From the NCBI GenBank assembly GCA_018105865.1, contig CM030861.1, forward strand, positions 8,092,484 through 8,156,483: a DNA stretch of 64,000 nucleotides, written 5' to 3'. Origin of the DNA: Metaphire vulgaris (taxonomy: Eukaryota > Annelida > Clitellata > Crassiclitellata > Megascolecidae). The position numbers were made by a program, and so were the translations under genes. The notes beneath the pieces are model-generated. The model did no database searches and was not told the DNA's origin. It saw nothing but the letters and a program-made list of their open reading frames with translations. Shown one piece after another: positions 23,886-33,517 of the stretch (the first letter of the stretch is position 1; the number at the start of each line of letters is the position of its first letter).

Positions 23886-24149
23886 CTGGTATGTAATTTT
23901 GGATATCATAGCTTTTGCATTGTTGTTATGCAGTGTGTGTTGAAAAACCACTCGACAACTGAATCATCTATCCGGGGTGCTATCTCCTCAGTTCTTAAAT
24001 ATGCTCCGTTCCGAAAACATGGCACTGGAGCCATGAACAACAACAAAGACAAGACATATTATGCTGTTGTCAGAAAGTGAGATTAAGCACTCTTTAATAT
24101 TGTTGATAAATACTTTTAAGGAATGCGTTGCATTTTGCTGATTGTATTG

Positions 24150-25495
24150 TTAGAATTTGTCTGTGGGTAGAGGCTTGCGGTACGGCCAGTGATATGCATG
24201 CAGGGGCGCAAACTCCACTATGTCCCCATGTCCTATTTTTATTTCTATTTTATTTTCTAAGGTAACCTCTTGCGGGAACTTCGTTTCTTTTGGTATCTTG
24301 TTATTTCCAAAGTATGATAATTGTAACCGTTGTTTGTTATTACTAAACATACCAGTATATTAGATATTAGTAATGAGCACATACGGCGATGAATATATCA
24401 CATTTTCATGTTTTTATAAATAGCCTAAACATGATCGATGATTGATTTTGATTGATTATAATTTTAGTTATCCGCCTGTGTGTATGCTTTTTTTACTGAG
24501 GTGTCATGGCAGGGATTAATCTGTGGCGGGATTTGGAGGGGCGGGGGGCCCATATGGAAATGAAGACCATAGGTTAAATGACCTTTGCCCCAAGAAAAGG
24601 AAAACCGTAGAGGTAAAAGGGTCCTTACCCCCAAGTTAAAAGGTAAAAGACGAAGCGTCGTGTTGTCTAACCCTCCTTTTTGGAAGTTGTTGCGCAACAT
24701 TTTTTATGACACGGACATGATCAATTTTCTGGCCAGGTTTGCGCCCATGGTGATATGTGGATTTTGGTGATATATTTACGGAACTCCATTGCCTAGATGG
24801 TCAGTGTTTATTCAAGAGATGGTTACGACCTTTTTTGTTCGTCAAATGCCAGCTAAATTTTAGACCCCAAAAGACGTAAACTCTCCCCCCCACCTCCAGG
24901 TGGCTAGAATAATCACTAGGTGTAGAAGGTTAAAATAAATTTGTACATTTTGCCTCATAGGCCTACAGCTTTTAATTAACTTGTTAACGTAACTGTTGGC
25001 AATTACTCGGTTTATGCAGTTTCTGCAATATCCCTATATGCCTGCGTCAATTTTGTTGTTTCGATGTCCTATATGATTGAAGTATATAATTTATCCAATT
25101 GAGATTCATAACTATATATTGGATATCTTTAAACTTCCATTATTACTACATATATTTGAATTCAGTGGATCATTGTGAGTTCGTAACGGTGTTCTAATGA
25201 TATTTGCTACAGTTGATATGAAACGCGATGATATAGCCTATTGTTTAATTCTGATGTTAAGATATTTCAGAACAGATTTGTCCTAATTTCATTCGGTCAT
25301 ACAATGCTAGTGGCAGTTGATGCGTGATATAGTGTTTGTTTTTTGTTTTCTGTGGTTCATTTCATCATATATTTCTTGTTTGATGCCGTGCTTGTCACGA
25401 ATAAAGTTTCTCATAGTAGGCCTACTCAGTGTTCGTTTGCTTAACTCTGTTAACTAAATTAACATGTATATACCTGGCAAAAATTACGATTGATA
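24150..25495. other. Interior of the 11.1-kb element, no recognised gene
   Basis: AT-rich. A minus-strand frame at 24150-24350 is open for 66 codons but shows no family I know. A MITE-like patch near 24520-24760 holds G-runs and a 'ccccaagaaaaggaaaacc' phrase. Confidence 0.4.
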
Positions 25496-25499
25496 AATG

Positions 25500-26610
25500 T
25501 TCACCTGCTAAACTTTTAGGCAATGTTTATAGTTAAACGTTTACTGAATTTTCACTTTAAACATGCACTAAACGTTTTATAAACGTTGCAGTAATTACGT
25601 TTAATAAACGTTCAGCTATAATACGTATACACGACGTTTATTGATCATCGTTTTTAAGCAACGTTTATAGTTAAACGTTTAGTTAACGTTTATAGTTAGA
25701 CGTTTACTGAATTTCCATTTTAAACATGCACTAAACGTTTTATAAACATTGTAGTAAATACGTTTTATAAACGTTCAGCTATTCAACGTTTAGACAACAT
25801 TTAATGTTAAACGTTTAGGCGACGTTTATTGTTAAACGTTTACTGAATTTCCATTTTAAACATACACTGAACGTTTTATAAACGTTGCAGTAAATACGTT
25901 TTATAAACGTCCAGCTATTCAACGTTTAGACAACGTTTAATGTTAAACGTTTAGGCGACGTTTATTGTTAAACGTTTACTGAATTTCCATTTTAAACATA
26001 CACTGAACGTTTTATAAACGTTGCAGTAAATACGTTTTATAAACGTTCAGCTATTCAACGTTTAGACAACGTTTAATGTTAAACGTTTAGGCGACGTTTA
26101 TTGTTAAACGTTTACTGAATTTCCATTTTAAACATACACTGAACGTTTTATAAACGTTGCAGTAAATACGTTTTATAAACATTCAGCTATTCAACGTTTA
26201 GACAACGTTTAATGTTAAACGTTTAGGCGACGTTTATTGTTAAACGTTTACTGAATTTCCATTTTAAACATACACTGAACGTTTTATAAACGTTGCAGTA
26301 AATACGTTTTATAAACGTTCAGCTATTCAACGTTTAGACAACGTTTAATGTTAAACGTTTAGGCGACGTTTATTGTTAAACGTTTACTGAATTTCCATTT
26401 TAAACATACACTGAACGTTTTATAAACGTTATAGTAAATACGTTTAATAAACATTCAGCCCGTGAACGTTTAGACAACGTTTAATGTTAAACGTTTAGGC
26501 GACGTTTATCGATAAACGTTTATTGGATTTCCATTTTAAATACGTTTTAAACGTTTACTAAATGTTATAGGCTAACATTTATTCAACGTTTAATAAACGT
26601 TGCTGTGCCT
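25500..26610. repeat. Right subterminal array, 136-bp period
   Basis: The phrase GAATTTCCATTTTAAACAT recurs at 25845, 25981, 26117, 26253 and 26389, exactly 136 bp apart. Each unit contains several ACGTTTA/TAAACGT inverted pairs. It ends at the inverted terminus near 26600. Confidence 0.95.
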
Positions 26611-26616
26611 ACTGGG

Positions 26617-27130
26617 TAGGGGCACTGCGTAAAGTGGCGGCGCCAGGCATAGGCCTACACAAAGCAGGACCTAGGTCCTAGGCCCTGTCATTTTCTGGTC
26701 AGGCCCTGTCTTGGACCCTGTCACACAAGCAGTGAAATATGCTTAATAAGTTAAAAGCCTTAAAACTTTTTCCAATCGGTAATTATTATATAACATATAA
26801 GCAATTCAATGGAGATGAATGATCAATGCTAATAATTAACGTGGCCATTAATAGTAAAAGAACAGATGATAAGCCTGATACATAGGCCTACGTAGCCAGT
26901 GCTGAAGACCGAAGAGAAAAACTAAAATTACCAAAATATCTTCCACCTTTTTTGCAAGAATATGTCAGTGGTAGAAATTCTGCATAGTATAGGGCCTACT
27001 GTAATAGGAAGAAATGAGTCAACTTCAGACTATCACGACAAGGCATTATTCATGCGCAAACATAGGCCTACATGTATCTCTCCGTCATTGACAGGCCTAA
27101 GGCCTTTAGTGCAGTTAAGCGATCGGTTAT
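26617..27130. other. Intergenic
   Basis: No gene seen. It contains 'ggcctaggtcctaggccctgtc', a short self-complementary patch near 26675. Confidence 0.4.
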
Positions 27131-27141
27131 TACAAGAATGT

Positions 27142-28468
27142 CATCATCATCATTAACCGTGGGCTCATCGCCCGTTGGTGTATAATGCCATCTCCACAGT
27201 TTTCTGCCATTCTTTCCTGTCCGTTGCTCTGTGACTAAGATCCTGTAAACTGCTTCCACACCATTCTTCAATATCATCACACCATTCCTTGTGTGGTCTC
27301 CCTCTCTTATTGGCACCCTCCATTATTCCAAACATTAGAGCTTTGATCTTTCTGTCCTCTTTCATTCTGCATATGTGTCCGAAAAGTTGGAGTTTCCTTT
27401 GTTTTACTCTTTCCAGCATGGTTTGTTTGGGCTGAATTCTCCTGTATAGTTCTTCATTTGTGATTTTTCTGACCCATCCGATTCGTAGTATTTTTTCTAT
27501 AACATTTTCTCTCAAAGGCTAGTATTTTTCTTTCCAGGTCTTTGGTGATGGTCCATGTTTCGCATCCATATAAAAAGCTGCTGAAGATACAGGTTTCGAG
27601 TATTTTCTTTTTGTTTCAGTGCTTATTGATTTGCTTTTCCAGATCTTATCCATTGCCATCAGTTGATCTAGAGCTCTTGCTGCTCTTCTTGCGACCTCTT
27701 GTCTGCAGTCTAAGTCATGTGTCATATTGCTTCCAAGATAGGTGAAGTTTTCTACGTTCTCTACTTCTATTCCATTTACTTTAATTTTTCTTTTGATCTC
27801 TTTGTCGCCAAACACCATTGTCTTTGTCTTCTCAATGTTTATCGACAGTCCATAGCGCTCAGCTTCATTGCTCAGTATCTGTACTGTGTTTTCCAGATCA
27901 TCTTCATTTCCCTCTAGGATGTCAATATCATCAGCAAACCTAAGGTTGTTAAATGAAAGTCCCTGAACTGTTATGCCTTTTACATGTTCTTTGACTTTGT
28001 CCATTGCTCTTTCCAGGTCTGTGATGAAAACCATAGGTGGTATGTTATCTCCTTGTCTCCCTCTGCTTGTTTTAAACCATTCTCCAAGTTCTCCGCAGAT
28101 TCGCACTGCTGATCTTGAGTTATTGCTGATGTCTTTTAACAGTCTAACCAAATTTTGGTCCACTCCATATGACTCGAGTACAGCCCAGGTTATTGTTTGA
28201 TCTATGGTGTCAAATGCCTTTTGGAAATCGATGAAACAGTTGTAGACTTTCTTGTTTTTCCTTCGTGCTTTTTCAGCCAGTAATTTCAATGCTAGTATCT
28301 GTTGTGTTGTACTTCGGTCTATTCTAAACCCTGCTTGCTCATCAGCCAAGTATTCTTCCATGTGGGTTTTAAGTCTTTCGTTCAGAATGATCATTAGCAC
28401 TTTTCCAAGGTGGCTTAGCAATGCTATCGTTCGATAGTTCTTGCATTCCATCATGCTTCCTTCCATGC
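27142..28468 (-). mobile_element. 5'-truncated RTE-like LINE with target duplication
   Basis: The minus-strand RT frame (27519-28466) shows YRTIALLSHLGKVL, DEQAGFR, CFIDFQKAFD, then LRFADDIDIL (the catalytic FADD box) and NFTYLGS. A single TAG at about 27519 interrupts the frame, which continues in phase to 27165 with RKLQLFGHICRM and KRGRPHKEWCDDIEEWC. The 3' end is (ATG)n. Both sides carry the 11-bp direct repeat TACAAGAATGT (27131-27141 and 28469-28479), the mark of target-primed insertion. RQGDNIPPM replaces the usual RQGC.LSP..F, so the RT looks inactive. The clade is assigned from memory of RTE/RTE-X sequences; the endonuclease domain is missing. Confidence 0.85.
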
Positions 28469-28649
28469 TACAAGAATGTGCTGTATTAATATGCGAGATA
28501 TTGTTGCATTTTTGCCTACAAGTACTTGATCATATTCTACAATGTGTTTGGCCAACCCAATTTCAATTGGCAAATTACAATGTTTTGTGGAACTAATAAC
28601 CGCAAATGCGCAATATACTGGCATAATATTGCAATATATAATTGAGATG

Positions 28650-28905
28650 TCCAGTGGCGGCTCCACCGGGGGAGCCAGCAGGGACGTCATTTGGGGGGAG
28701 GCAGGGGGCGTTGCCCCTGATTTTTAGGGGAACAATTTTTTCCCACCAATGTTTCTGTTATTTAGTTTTTACATGTTTACATGTAAACTGGCTGGCTAAA
28801 CAGGTAAAAAGACTGAAAAGCAAAAGTTCATCAACCCCTAACGGACACCCCCTCCAGATTTTCCCGACACCCCCAAATTCAAAATCCTAGAAATAACCCC
28901 GTTCT
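28650..28905. mobile_element. Chimeric MITE (family A left end plus CAGGGACGTCATTT element)
   Basis: It starts CAGTGGCGGCTCCACC like family A, then switches at 28677 to CAGGGACGTCATTTGGGG, a family D-type terminus. No matching right ends are clear. Confidence 0.5.
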
Positions 28906-29097
28906 TAAGGATGTTTTCAAACTGCCGCATACTGTACTGTAGTGCAGCAATAGTTAAGCGATAACTGCAGTATGTGGTTAGTTCTATCACTTAAGTGTAT
29001 TATCACTTTTACACAGAGCGACAGAAGATTGACAGTAAATCCGCCAAAATCAGGAACAAAATGAATTTTCAGCTCATCTACCATACTGCCACTACTG

Positions 29098-29449
29098 CAG
29101 GGGCCGCCGAGAGCGGGGCAGGGGGCCCGGCGACCTGTAGGGGCAGTGGCGGCTCTAGGATTTGGCAAGTGGGGGGGCCGTTGGGGTGGCAACTTCTAAT
29201 CGTGGGGGCCAACCATTTGTTGTTTAATGTATGTAGCATTAAGTATAGGGTCCCAACAGGGGGGCCACTGGGGGGCCCCTCTGGCCCCCCGGTGGAGCCG
29301 CCACTGTGTAGGGGCCCCGGGCCGGCGACGTTTTAACAATCCTGAAAAAGACCAACAAGCAAAAAAGGTCATCAGCAGTTTTTCGCACTTGCTAGGGGCC
29401 CGCAACTTCCCTTCTGCACAGGGGTCCGGAATTTCTCTCGGCGGCCCTG
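29098..29449. mobile_element. Outer MITE, GGCCGCCGAGAG family, hosting a nested MITE
   Basis: Ends CAGGGGCCGCCGAGAG / CTCTCGGCGGCCCTG with a perfect 8-bp duplication CACTACTG (29090-29097 and 29450-29457). It is interrupted by the family A MITE at 29144-29306. Confidence 0.88.
29144..29306. mobile_element. hAT-type MITE family A, nested copy
   Basis: Ends CAGTGGCGGCTCTAGG / GGTGGAGCCGCCACTG with a perfect 8-bp duplication TGTAGGGG (29136-29143 and 29307-29314) inside the outer element. Confidence 0.92.
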
Positions 29450-29725
29450 CACTACTGCATAGCACACTGTGAGCCAGATTGTATAGTATACTGATACTGA
29501 CGATACAAGTACTGCCACTAGTTACTGTGTCTTTCTAATAATTGTTGGAATAACAATGCGCATGGCACGATAAATTATTAATGATTTCGGACGATTACTG
29601 GAGCCAGTTAAGTTAAGTTTAATCGGATTGCATATACATTGCGTAATTCTGCGATAAACCAAACGTTTATCTGGCAGGACTGACCACGGCAGAATATTTC
29701 TGGCTCTGCTACAGACCCTCCCACA

Positions 29726-29922
29726 CAGGGTTTAATCTAGGCGTTTCCGGAGGGAATTGCCCCTTCCCTTCCCCCCGGAAATTCAAAGTTCACCGCCGAA
29801 AATTTTGGCATACTATATCAACTTACAACGCTCCCCAAACCCACCCACCCCTAGCTAACTTCCCCGGCTTTGTCAGTTCTACCCCCTCCCCCGCGGAGTC
29901 CAAGAGTCTAGATAAACCACTG
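29726..29922. mobile_element. MITE, TTTAATCTAG-terminus family, copy 2
   Basis: Ends CAGGGTTTAATCTAG / CTAGATAAACCACTG. The flanks CTCCCACA / TTCCCACA are an 8-bp duplication with one mismatch. Confidence 0.8.
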
Positions 29923-29957
29923 TTCCCACAGTTAACAACCTGGCGCCGCTAGCCACT

Positions 29958-29999
29958 GGGTACCGGTACCGGTACCGGTGCCGGTACTGGTACCGGTAT
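29958..29999. repeat. (GGTACC)n-type hexamer repeat
   Basis: About six ACCGGT/GGTACC steps, self-complementary, directly downstream of the arrestin stop codon (probable 3' UTR). Confidence 0.9.
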
Positions 30000-30007
30000 T
30001 CGCCCGA

Positions 30008-31153
30008 TCAGTCCGAGTCCTGGTGGTAGTCGTCCGCCTGGAAAAGCATGTTCGTTCTCGTCGCGCCGTATTCGATGGGATGTCGGAACTTTTCCATCGC
30101 TTCCTGATCCATGTCGTCGTCTGCAGCGTCGCCATTTTCTTTGTTCGTTTCCCCGTCCCCGCCCCCGCTACCACCGCCGCCGCCGCCGCCGCCGCCGCCG
30201 AAGATGTTCCGTTCTCCCCTCGAATCGTTGTTCGCCGTTCCCACGACGACCGGAATCGACTCCCTCAGGTCCCCGCCTCCTTCCACCTCCACCCGGAACT
30301 GGAGTTCGTAGTCGATGTCGATCATGTCGCAGCCGTCGAGGCGCGACTCCGGTATGTAGGGCGGAACGGCCAGCTTGACGCCCTTCCAGGACCGAGCGTC
30401 TCCGTTGTTCATCTCGCACTGGTCGACCTTCTTGGCGACGATCTGACTGTGCCTCCGTACCTTGTTCTTGGCGTGGAACGAACTGTTCAGCACGAGCGAC
30501 ACCTGGACGGCGGTCACCACACGGTTGCTGCCGTTCTCCAGCTCGGCGTCGATGAGTATGTCGTCGCCGGGCAGGAGCCCGGTCCGGTCGACGGTGAACT
30601 CGCACAGCATCTTGCCGAACATGCACAGGCACATGACGCCGCCGGCCGCCCGGTTGGTCAGCTCGATCTTCGCCGGCGTCTGGAGTTCCGGTCGACCGAG
30701 CACGTCCAGCTTGCGCAGCACGAGGAACGGTTCGCTGGTGATCGTCGAACCGAATCCGAACCGGTTGTCTTCGCGGATCGTCGCCTTCAGGACGTAGGTG
30801 ATGCTGCCGAATTTGCCGATGAACGACGAGGGTAGATTCTGCGGCAGGACGTAGCTGATCGGGTAGGAGTGTTCGCCGCGTTCGATCGACAGTCCTTCGG
30901 GCTTGTCCTTTCCACCGACCACTTCCGTCGTGTCGTCGACGTAGGTTTCGCTGGTGGAAAACAGTCCCGTATCTCCGTCGTCCCAGGACACCGTCGCCTC
31001 GCCCTTCACCTGCAGCTGGATGGCACTGACGCGCATCGTGTCGGTACAGACGACCACGATCCTGCCGCGTATCACCTCCCCGGGTTCGTACTGGTACTGC
31101 TCGTCGATGTCGTGGTCGAGCAGGATTTCCAGCTTCTTGACAGGATTCGACAT
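30008..31153 (-). CDS. Alpha-arrestin (arrestin domain-containing protein), intronless
   Basis: 381 residues in one uninterrupted frame; MSNPVKKLEILLD is chosen as the start because the arrestin fold begins there and the upstream frame is MITE sequence. Alpha-arrestins are cytoplasmic adaptors, often linking membrane proteins to NEDD4-type ubiquitin ligases and endocytosis. The N-terminal arrestin domain is about residues 5-155 (GEVIRGRIVV, LQVKGEA, LPSSFIGKFGSITYVLKA). The C-terminal domain is about 165-310 (CEFTVDRTGLLPGDDILIDA, ELENGSNR, then VPPYIPES). The tail has a run of about ten glycines, an acidic patch and ends DDYHQDSD. No PPxY motif is present, unlike ARRDC2-4, so ligase recruitment by that route is doubtful. 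The gene is strongly GC-rich compared with its surroundings. Which ARRDC subtype it is cannot be decided. Confidence 0.9.
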   Translation of the reverse strand: MSNPVKKLEILLDHDIDEQYQYEPGEVIRGRIVVVCTDTMRVSAIQLQVKGEATVSWDDGDTGLFSTSETYVDDTTEVVGGKDKPEGLSIERGEHSYPISYVLPQNLPSSFIGKFGSITYVLKATIREDNRFGFGSTITSEPFLVLRKLDVLGRPELQTPAKIELTNRAAGGVMCLCMFGKMLCEFTVDRTGLLPGDDILIDAELENGSNRVVTAVQVSLVLNSSFHAKNKVRRHSQIVAKKVDQCEMNNGDARSWKGVKLAVPPYIPESRLDGCDMIDIDYELQFRVEVEGGGDLRESIPVVVGTANNDSRGERNIFGGGGGGGGGGSGGGDGETNKENGDAADDDMDQEAMEKFRHPIEYGATRTNMLFQADDYHQDSD

Positions 31154-31242
31154 TTCGGAAGAGAAAAAGCGTATTACGAGAATCTTATCACTCTCTGAAA
31201 CATTAACAGAAATACAAGAGGACTTCGTTATGACGTACGTAC

Positions 31243-31384
31243 CAGGGGCATGGGCGTCCGGAGGGGGGTGCAAGGGGGTGCCTGGAAAAATTGTGGTCAT
31301 GAAAAAAGTAAAATTGCTTGTTTTTTTCACCACAAGACCTTGTTTTGCGCCCCCCTGGAAAACTGTCTGCGGACGCCTATGACC
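31243..31384. mobile_element. GGGCGTCCG-terminus MITE
   Basis: Ends GGCATGGGCGTCCGG / GCGGACGCCTATGACC with a central AT-rich stretch. It lies within the presumed 5' region of the arrestin gene. Confidence 0.55.
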
Positions 31385-31420
31385 AGAGGCACAGCGACGG
31401 CGGGGGTATATCGGTATATA

Positions 31421-32444
31421 TGTTACAGTCAAAGTGTGAAATCAGGCAATGTTGACATTGCCTGAAACTTTTAGGAAATGTCGACATAAGCCATTTCACT
31501 CGGGCACTGTCGACATTGACTGAAATGCTTAGGCATTGTTTAACAATGCCTGAAATTTGCTCAAATTTTATACACACATTTCCTGAAATCTTTATCTGTG
31601 ATGGAATAGCATAATAAGTAACATAAAACAGCTCTGAAACCTTAATAAGTGCCAAAAACTTTAATAGGTTCAACTGAAATAAAAAATAGGTAGTAATAGA
31701 AAAAAGTTATACACAACTGTAAAAACTTCAAATTCAATAAAGGAATGAACTCCAAAAACGTTATAAGGTTCTAATGCAATAAAGGAAAAAGCAGTCATAT
31801 AAAACAGTTCTACAACATTAATGAAGTCAACTAAAATTTTATAAGGTTCTAATGCAATAAAGGAAAAAGCAGTCATATAAAACGGGCTAAAATTTAACAG
31901 TTCTTATTGCAGCAACTTAAACTTGAATGGCAACGACTATTGCATTTCAGCTTAGTTTTGAAACATCTACAACGATTTGTTTCACACTTGACAGGGCTTG
32001 AAGAAGACTTCCCGCAGTTATTCACTGTTACAGGGATACAGCGAAGCATCAGTTCTTCAGGTGTCCCGTTACCAAAATGCCGGGCCCAGTTGTTGACACT
32101 TCGACAGCGAGGGGACATCCAACAGGCAACACCTTGAAAAAGACTTCCCGCAGTTATTCACAGCTATAGGGATACAGCGAACAGCCCCCGCAGCCTTAAT
32201 ATGGCCCTGACAGCGAAGCCTCAGATCTTCTTAAGTCCAAGTTAAGCTTATTATGCTATTTCATCACAGATAAAGATTTCAGGAAATGTGTGTATAAAAA
32301 TTGGGCAAATTTCAGGCATTGTTAAACAATGCCTAAACATTTCAGTCAATGTCGACAGTGCCCGAGTGAAACGGCTTATGTCGACATTTCCTAAAAGTTT
32401 CAGGCAATGTCAACATTGCCTGATTTCACACTTTGACTGTAACA
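31421..32444. mobile_element. 1024-bp element with about 195-bp terminal inverted repeats
   Basis: The first 195 bp (TGTTACAGTCAAAGTG...) and last 195 bp (...CACTTTGACTGTAACA) are inverted copies differing at only a handful of positions. The flanks are TATATA on both sides (31415-31420 and 32445-32450; TA is an alternative reading). Each repeat contains smaller inverted motifs such as AGGCAATGTTGACATTGCCT. The interior carries a cysteine-rich minus-strand frame. No transposase is recognised, so this is probably a non-autonomous element. Confidence 0.9.
31894..32118 (-). CDS. Cysteine-rich ORF inside the 1-kb inverted-repeat element
   Basis: 74 codons. The C-terminal part has the spacing C-x4-C-x-C-x6-C-x3-C-x6-C-C-x3-C (KCETNRCRCFKTKLKCNSRC and onward), resembling cysteine-rich CRC/CXC-type zinc or DNA-binding segments. 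Such segments also occur in uncharacterised repeat-encoded proteins. The upstream part (MSPRCRSVNNWARHFGNGT) is not recognised. It may be the remaining end of a longer element-encoded protein. Confidence 0.4.
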   Translation of the reverse strand: MSPRCRSVNNWARHFGNGTPEELMLRCIPVTVNNCGKSSSSPVKCETNRCRCFKTKLKCNSRCHSSLSCCNKNC

Positions 32445-32595
32445 TATATACCCCCAAAATCAGGCTACCTTAAAGTTTTTAATGTGTTTTTTTCAAGATT
32501 TTCAACGTTTTATAAAGATTTATACTTCACCCCCAATCGCATAATCACATTATACCCCCAAATCAAATTCCTCAACCTTGGCTACTCAAGTGGCA

Positions 32596-32785
32596 GGGTT
32601 ATTTCTAGCCTCTAGGATTATCAATTTGGGAGGGGTGTCGGTAAATTCTGGGGTCCTCTGCCAAAAAGAATCTGACAAACAAAAAGGTCATCCCATAGCT
32701 GAGATTGGGGGCTGTTGGGGGTGTCGGTCTCAAATTAGGGGTGTTGGGTGGTGTTAGGGGTTTAAAAATATCCCTGGCCAGTGGT
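32596..32785. mobile_element. AGGGTTATTTCTAG-terminus MITE
   Basis: Ends CAGGGTTATTTCTAGCC / AAAAATATCCCTGGCC with G-rich TGTTGGGGGTG repeats. A shorter relative lies at about 45166-45233. Confidence 0.55.
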
Positions 32786-33257
32786 ATGTTACATATACGA
32801 TGTACTGATATGCTGTATTGAGTATCATCCAGTACGGTAGCGCTTCATACGTGTCTGTTTATTGCTGTACTCTTTATAACCGAGTGCACGTAATAACCGA
32901 GTCTGTTATAACGAAGTTCTACTGTACAGTGTGGAAAAGACGGTTCTGGATCGCGAATGTAAAATACTGTTCTCAAATCCTGAAAAGTTGTACTATTAGG
33001 CTATCGTGATCACAGGACCAGGTTAAAATAATTGTGGCCAGAAAAGTGTGTATTCTTGTTTGTTACGTTTTTAAAATAAAAACTTTATTTTCTGACTTTA
33101 AATACCGGTAGTGATTGTACCAGACTTGCTGTCAAGACTCAATTGGGTTTGGTTGGTTCGGTCGGGTCGGGTGTGGTTGGGTCAGGAATTTCCATGTTTA
33201 TGGTGGGTTGGGTAAGAAAATAAGTCATGGTTTCAGAAATTGCAATCCACAAAGACA

Positions 33258-33517
33258 TGGACAATTGGACATATCCATAGACAATGCCATCAACAAATTC
33301 GCTTCCAAAATAGAAAACTCGATTTTGCACTATGACTTTGTACAACCAGACTAAAATGGCTTTTGTACTACATTGGCAATAATTCTGAACATTACATTTT
33401 ATAAATCAAACCTACAGATTTCTTCTAAACCTTTTACAAGTAATTCCTTTGACAATTTGCGGGATCTTCATAAAAATCCATTGCATCCCTCCCACCAAGA
33501 GTTCTTGGAGCCGCCAC
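33258..33517 (+). repeat. Dispersed 255-bp repeat, copy 1
   Basis: It contains 'atagaaaactcgattttg' and 'cctacagatttcttctaaac' and matches 40243-40495 at roughly 85-90% by eye. No terminal inverted repeats or coding frame. Confidence 0.75.

Larger units (their letters stand above)
22260..24080 (+). pseudogene. DUF4806-like protein, C-terminal exons, damaged
   Basis: Three plus-strand exons with GT-AG junctions: 22260-22324 (KRLARLGGVTVRDNVANVL), 23004-23087 (RGRKGKLAFESMEVASIIT) and 23934-24080 (TTESSIRGAISSVLKYAPFR to TGA). The order 'L+.LGG..V+DNV..VL' then 'G+KGK.AF..M.V..II' matches the DUF4806 domain as I remember it; the family's function is unknown. Frames do not join cleanly. Exon 2 reads VYYDERDEPSW in the inherited frame but GRKGKLAF one base later, and exon 3 needs one A fewer in its A-run near 23943. 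I therefore call it a probable pseudogene. The N-terminal exons were not found. It lies inside the 11.1-kb inverted-repeat element and may be that element's own gene or captured cargo. Confidence 0.6.
15500..26616. mobile_element. 11.1-kb inverted-terminal element with ACGTT arrays
   Basis: The outer ends are inverted copies of CCCAGTAGGCACGGCAACG (15500) and CGTTGCTGTGCCTACTGGG (26616), each next to TA, consistent with a TA target duplication. Just inside each end is a tandem array of ACGTTT-type motifs: 100-bp units on the left (with 50-bp half units further in) and 136-bp units on the right. The interior holds a DUF4806-like gene (22260-24080), LINE, Ty3/gypsy and MITE insertions and microsatellites. 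I recognise no standard transposase. It could be a large DNA transposon with accumulated insertions, or two related elements facing each other. Confidence 0.6.
31386..32600. mobile_element. MITE family C copy, split by a 1-kb insertion
   Basis: The left part (GAGGCACAGCGACGGCGGGG ... GGTATATA) and the right part (CCCCCAAAATCAGGCTACCTT ...) match the two halves of family C elements such as 36724-36918. They are separated by the element at 31421-32444. Confidence 0.75.

Noticed and set aside
22260..24080. Counting the DUF4806 frame changes as further support for programmed +1 frameshifting
   Set aside because: The gene is transposon-borne and shows net deletions; ordinary decay is a sufficient explanation.
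24150..24350. 66-codon minus-strand frame (FAPLHAYHWPYRKPLP)
   Set aside because: Protein-like in places, but there is no family match, no splice support and it lies inside mobile DNA.
30111..30835. Long plus-strand frames opposite the arrestin gene
   Set aside because: Antisense shadows caused by the high GC content of the minus-strand coding sequence.
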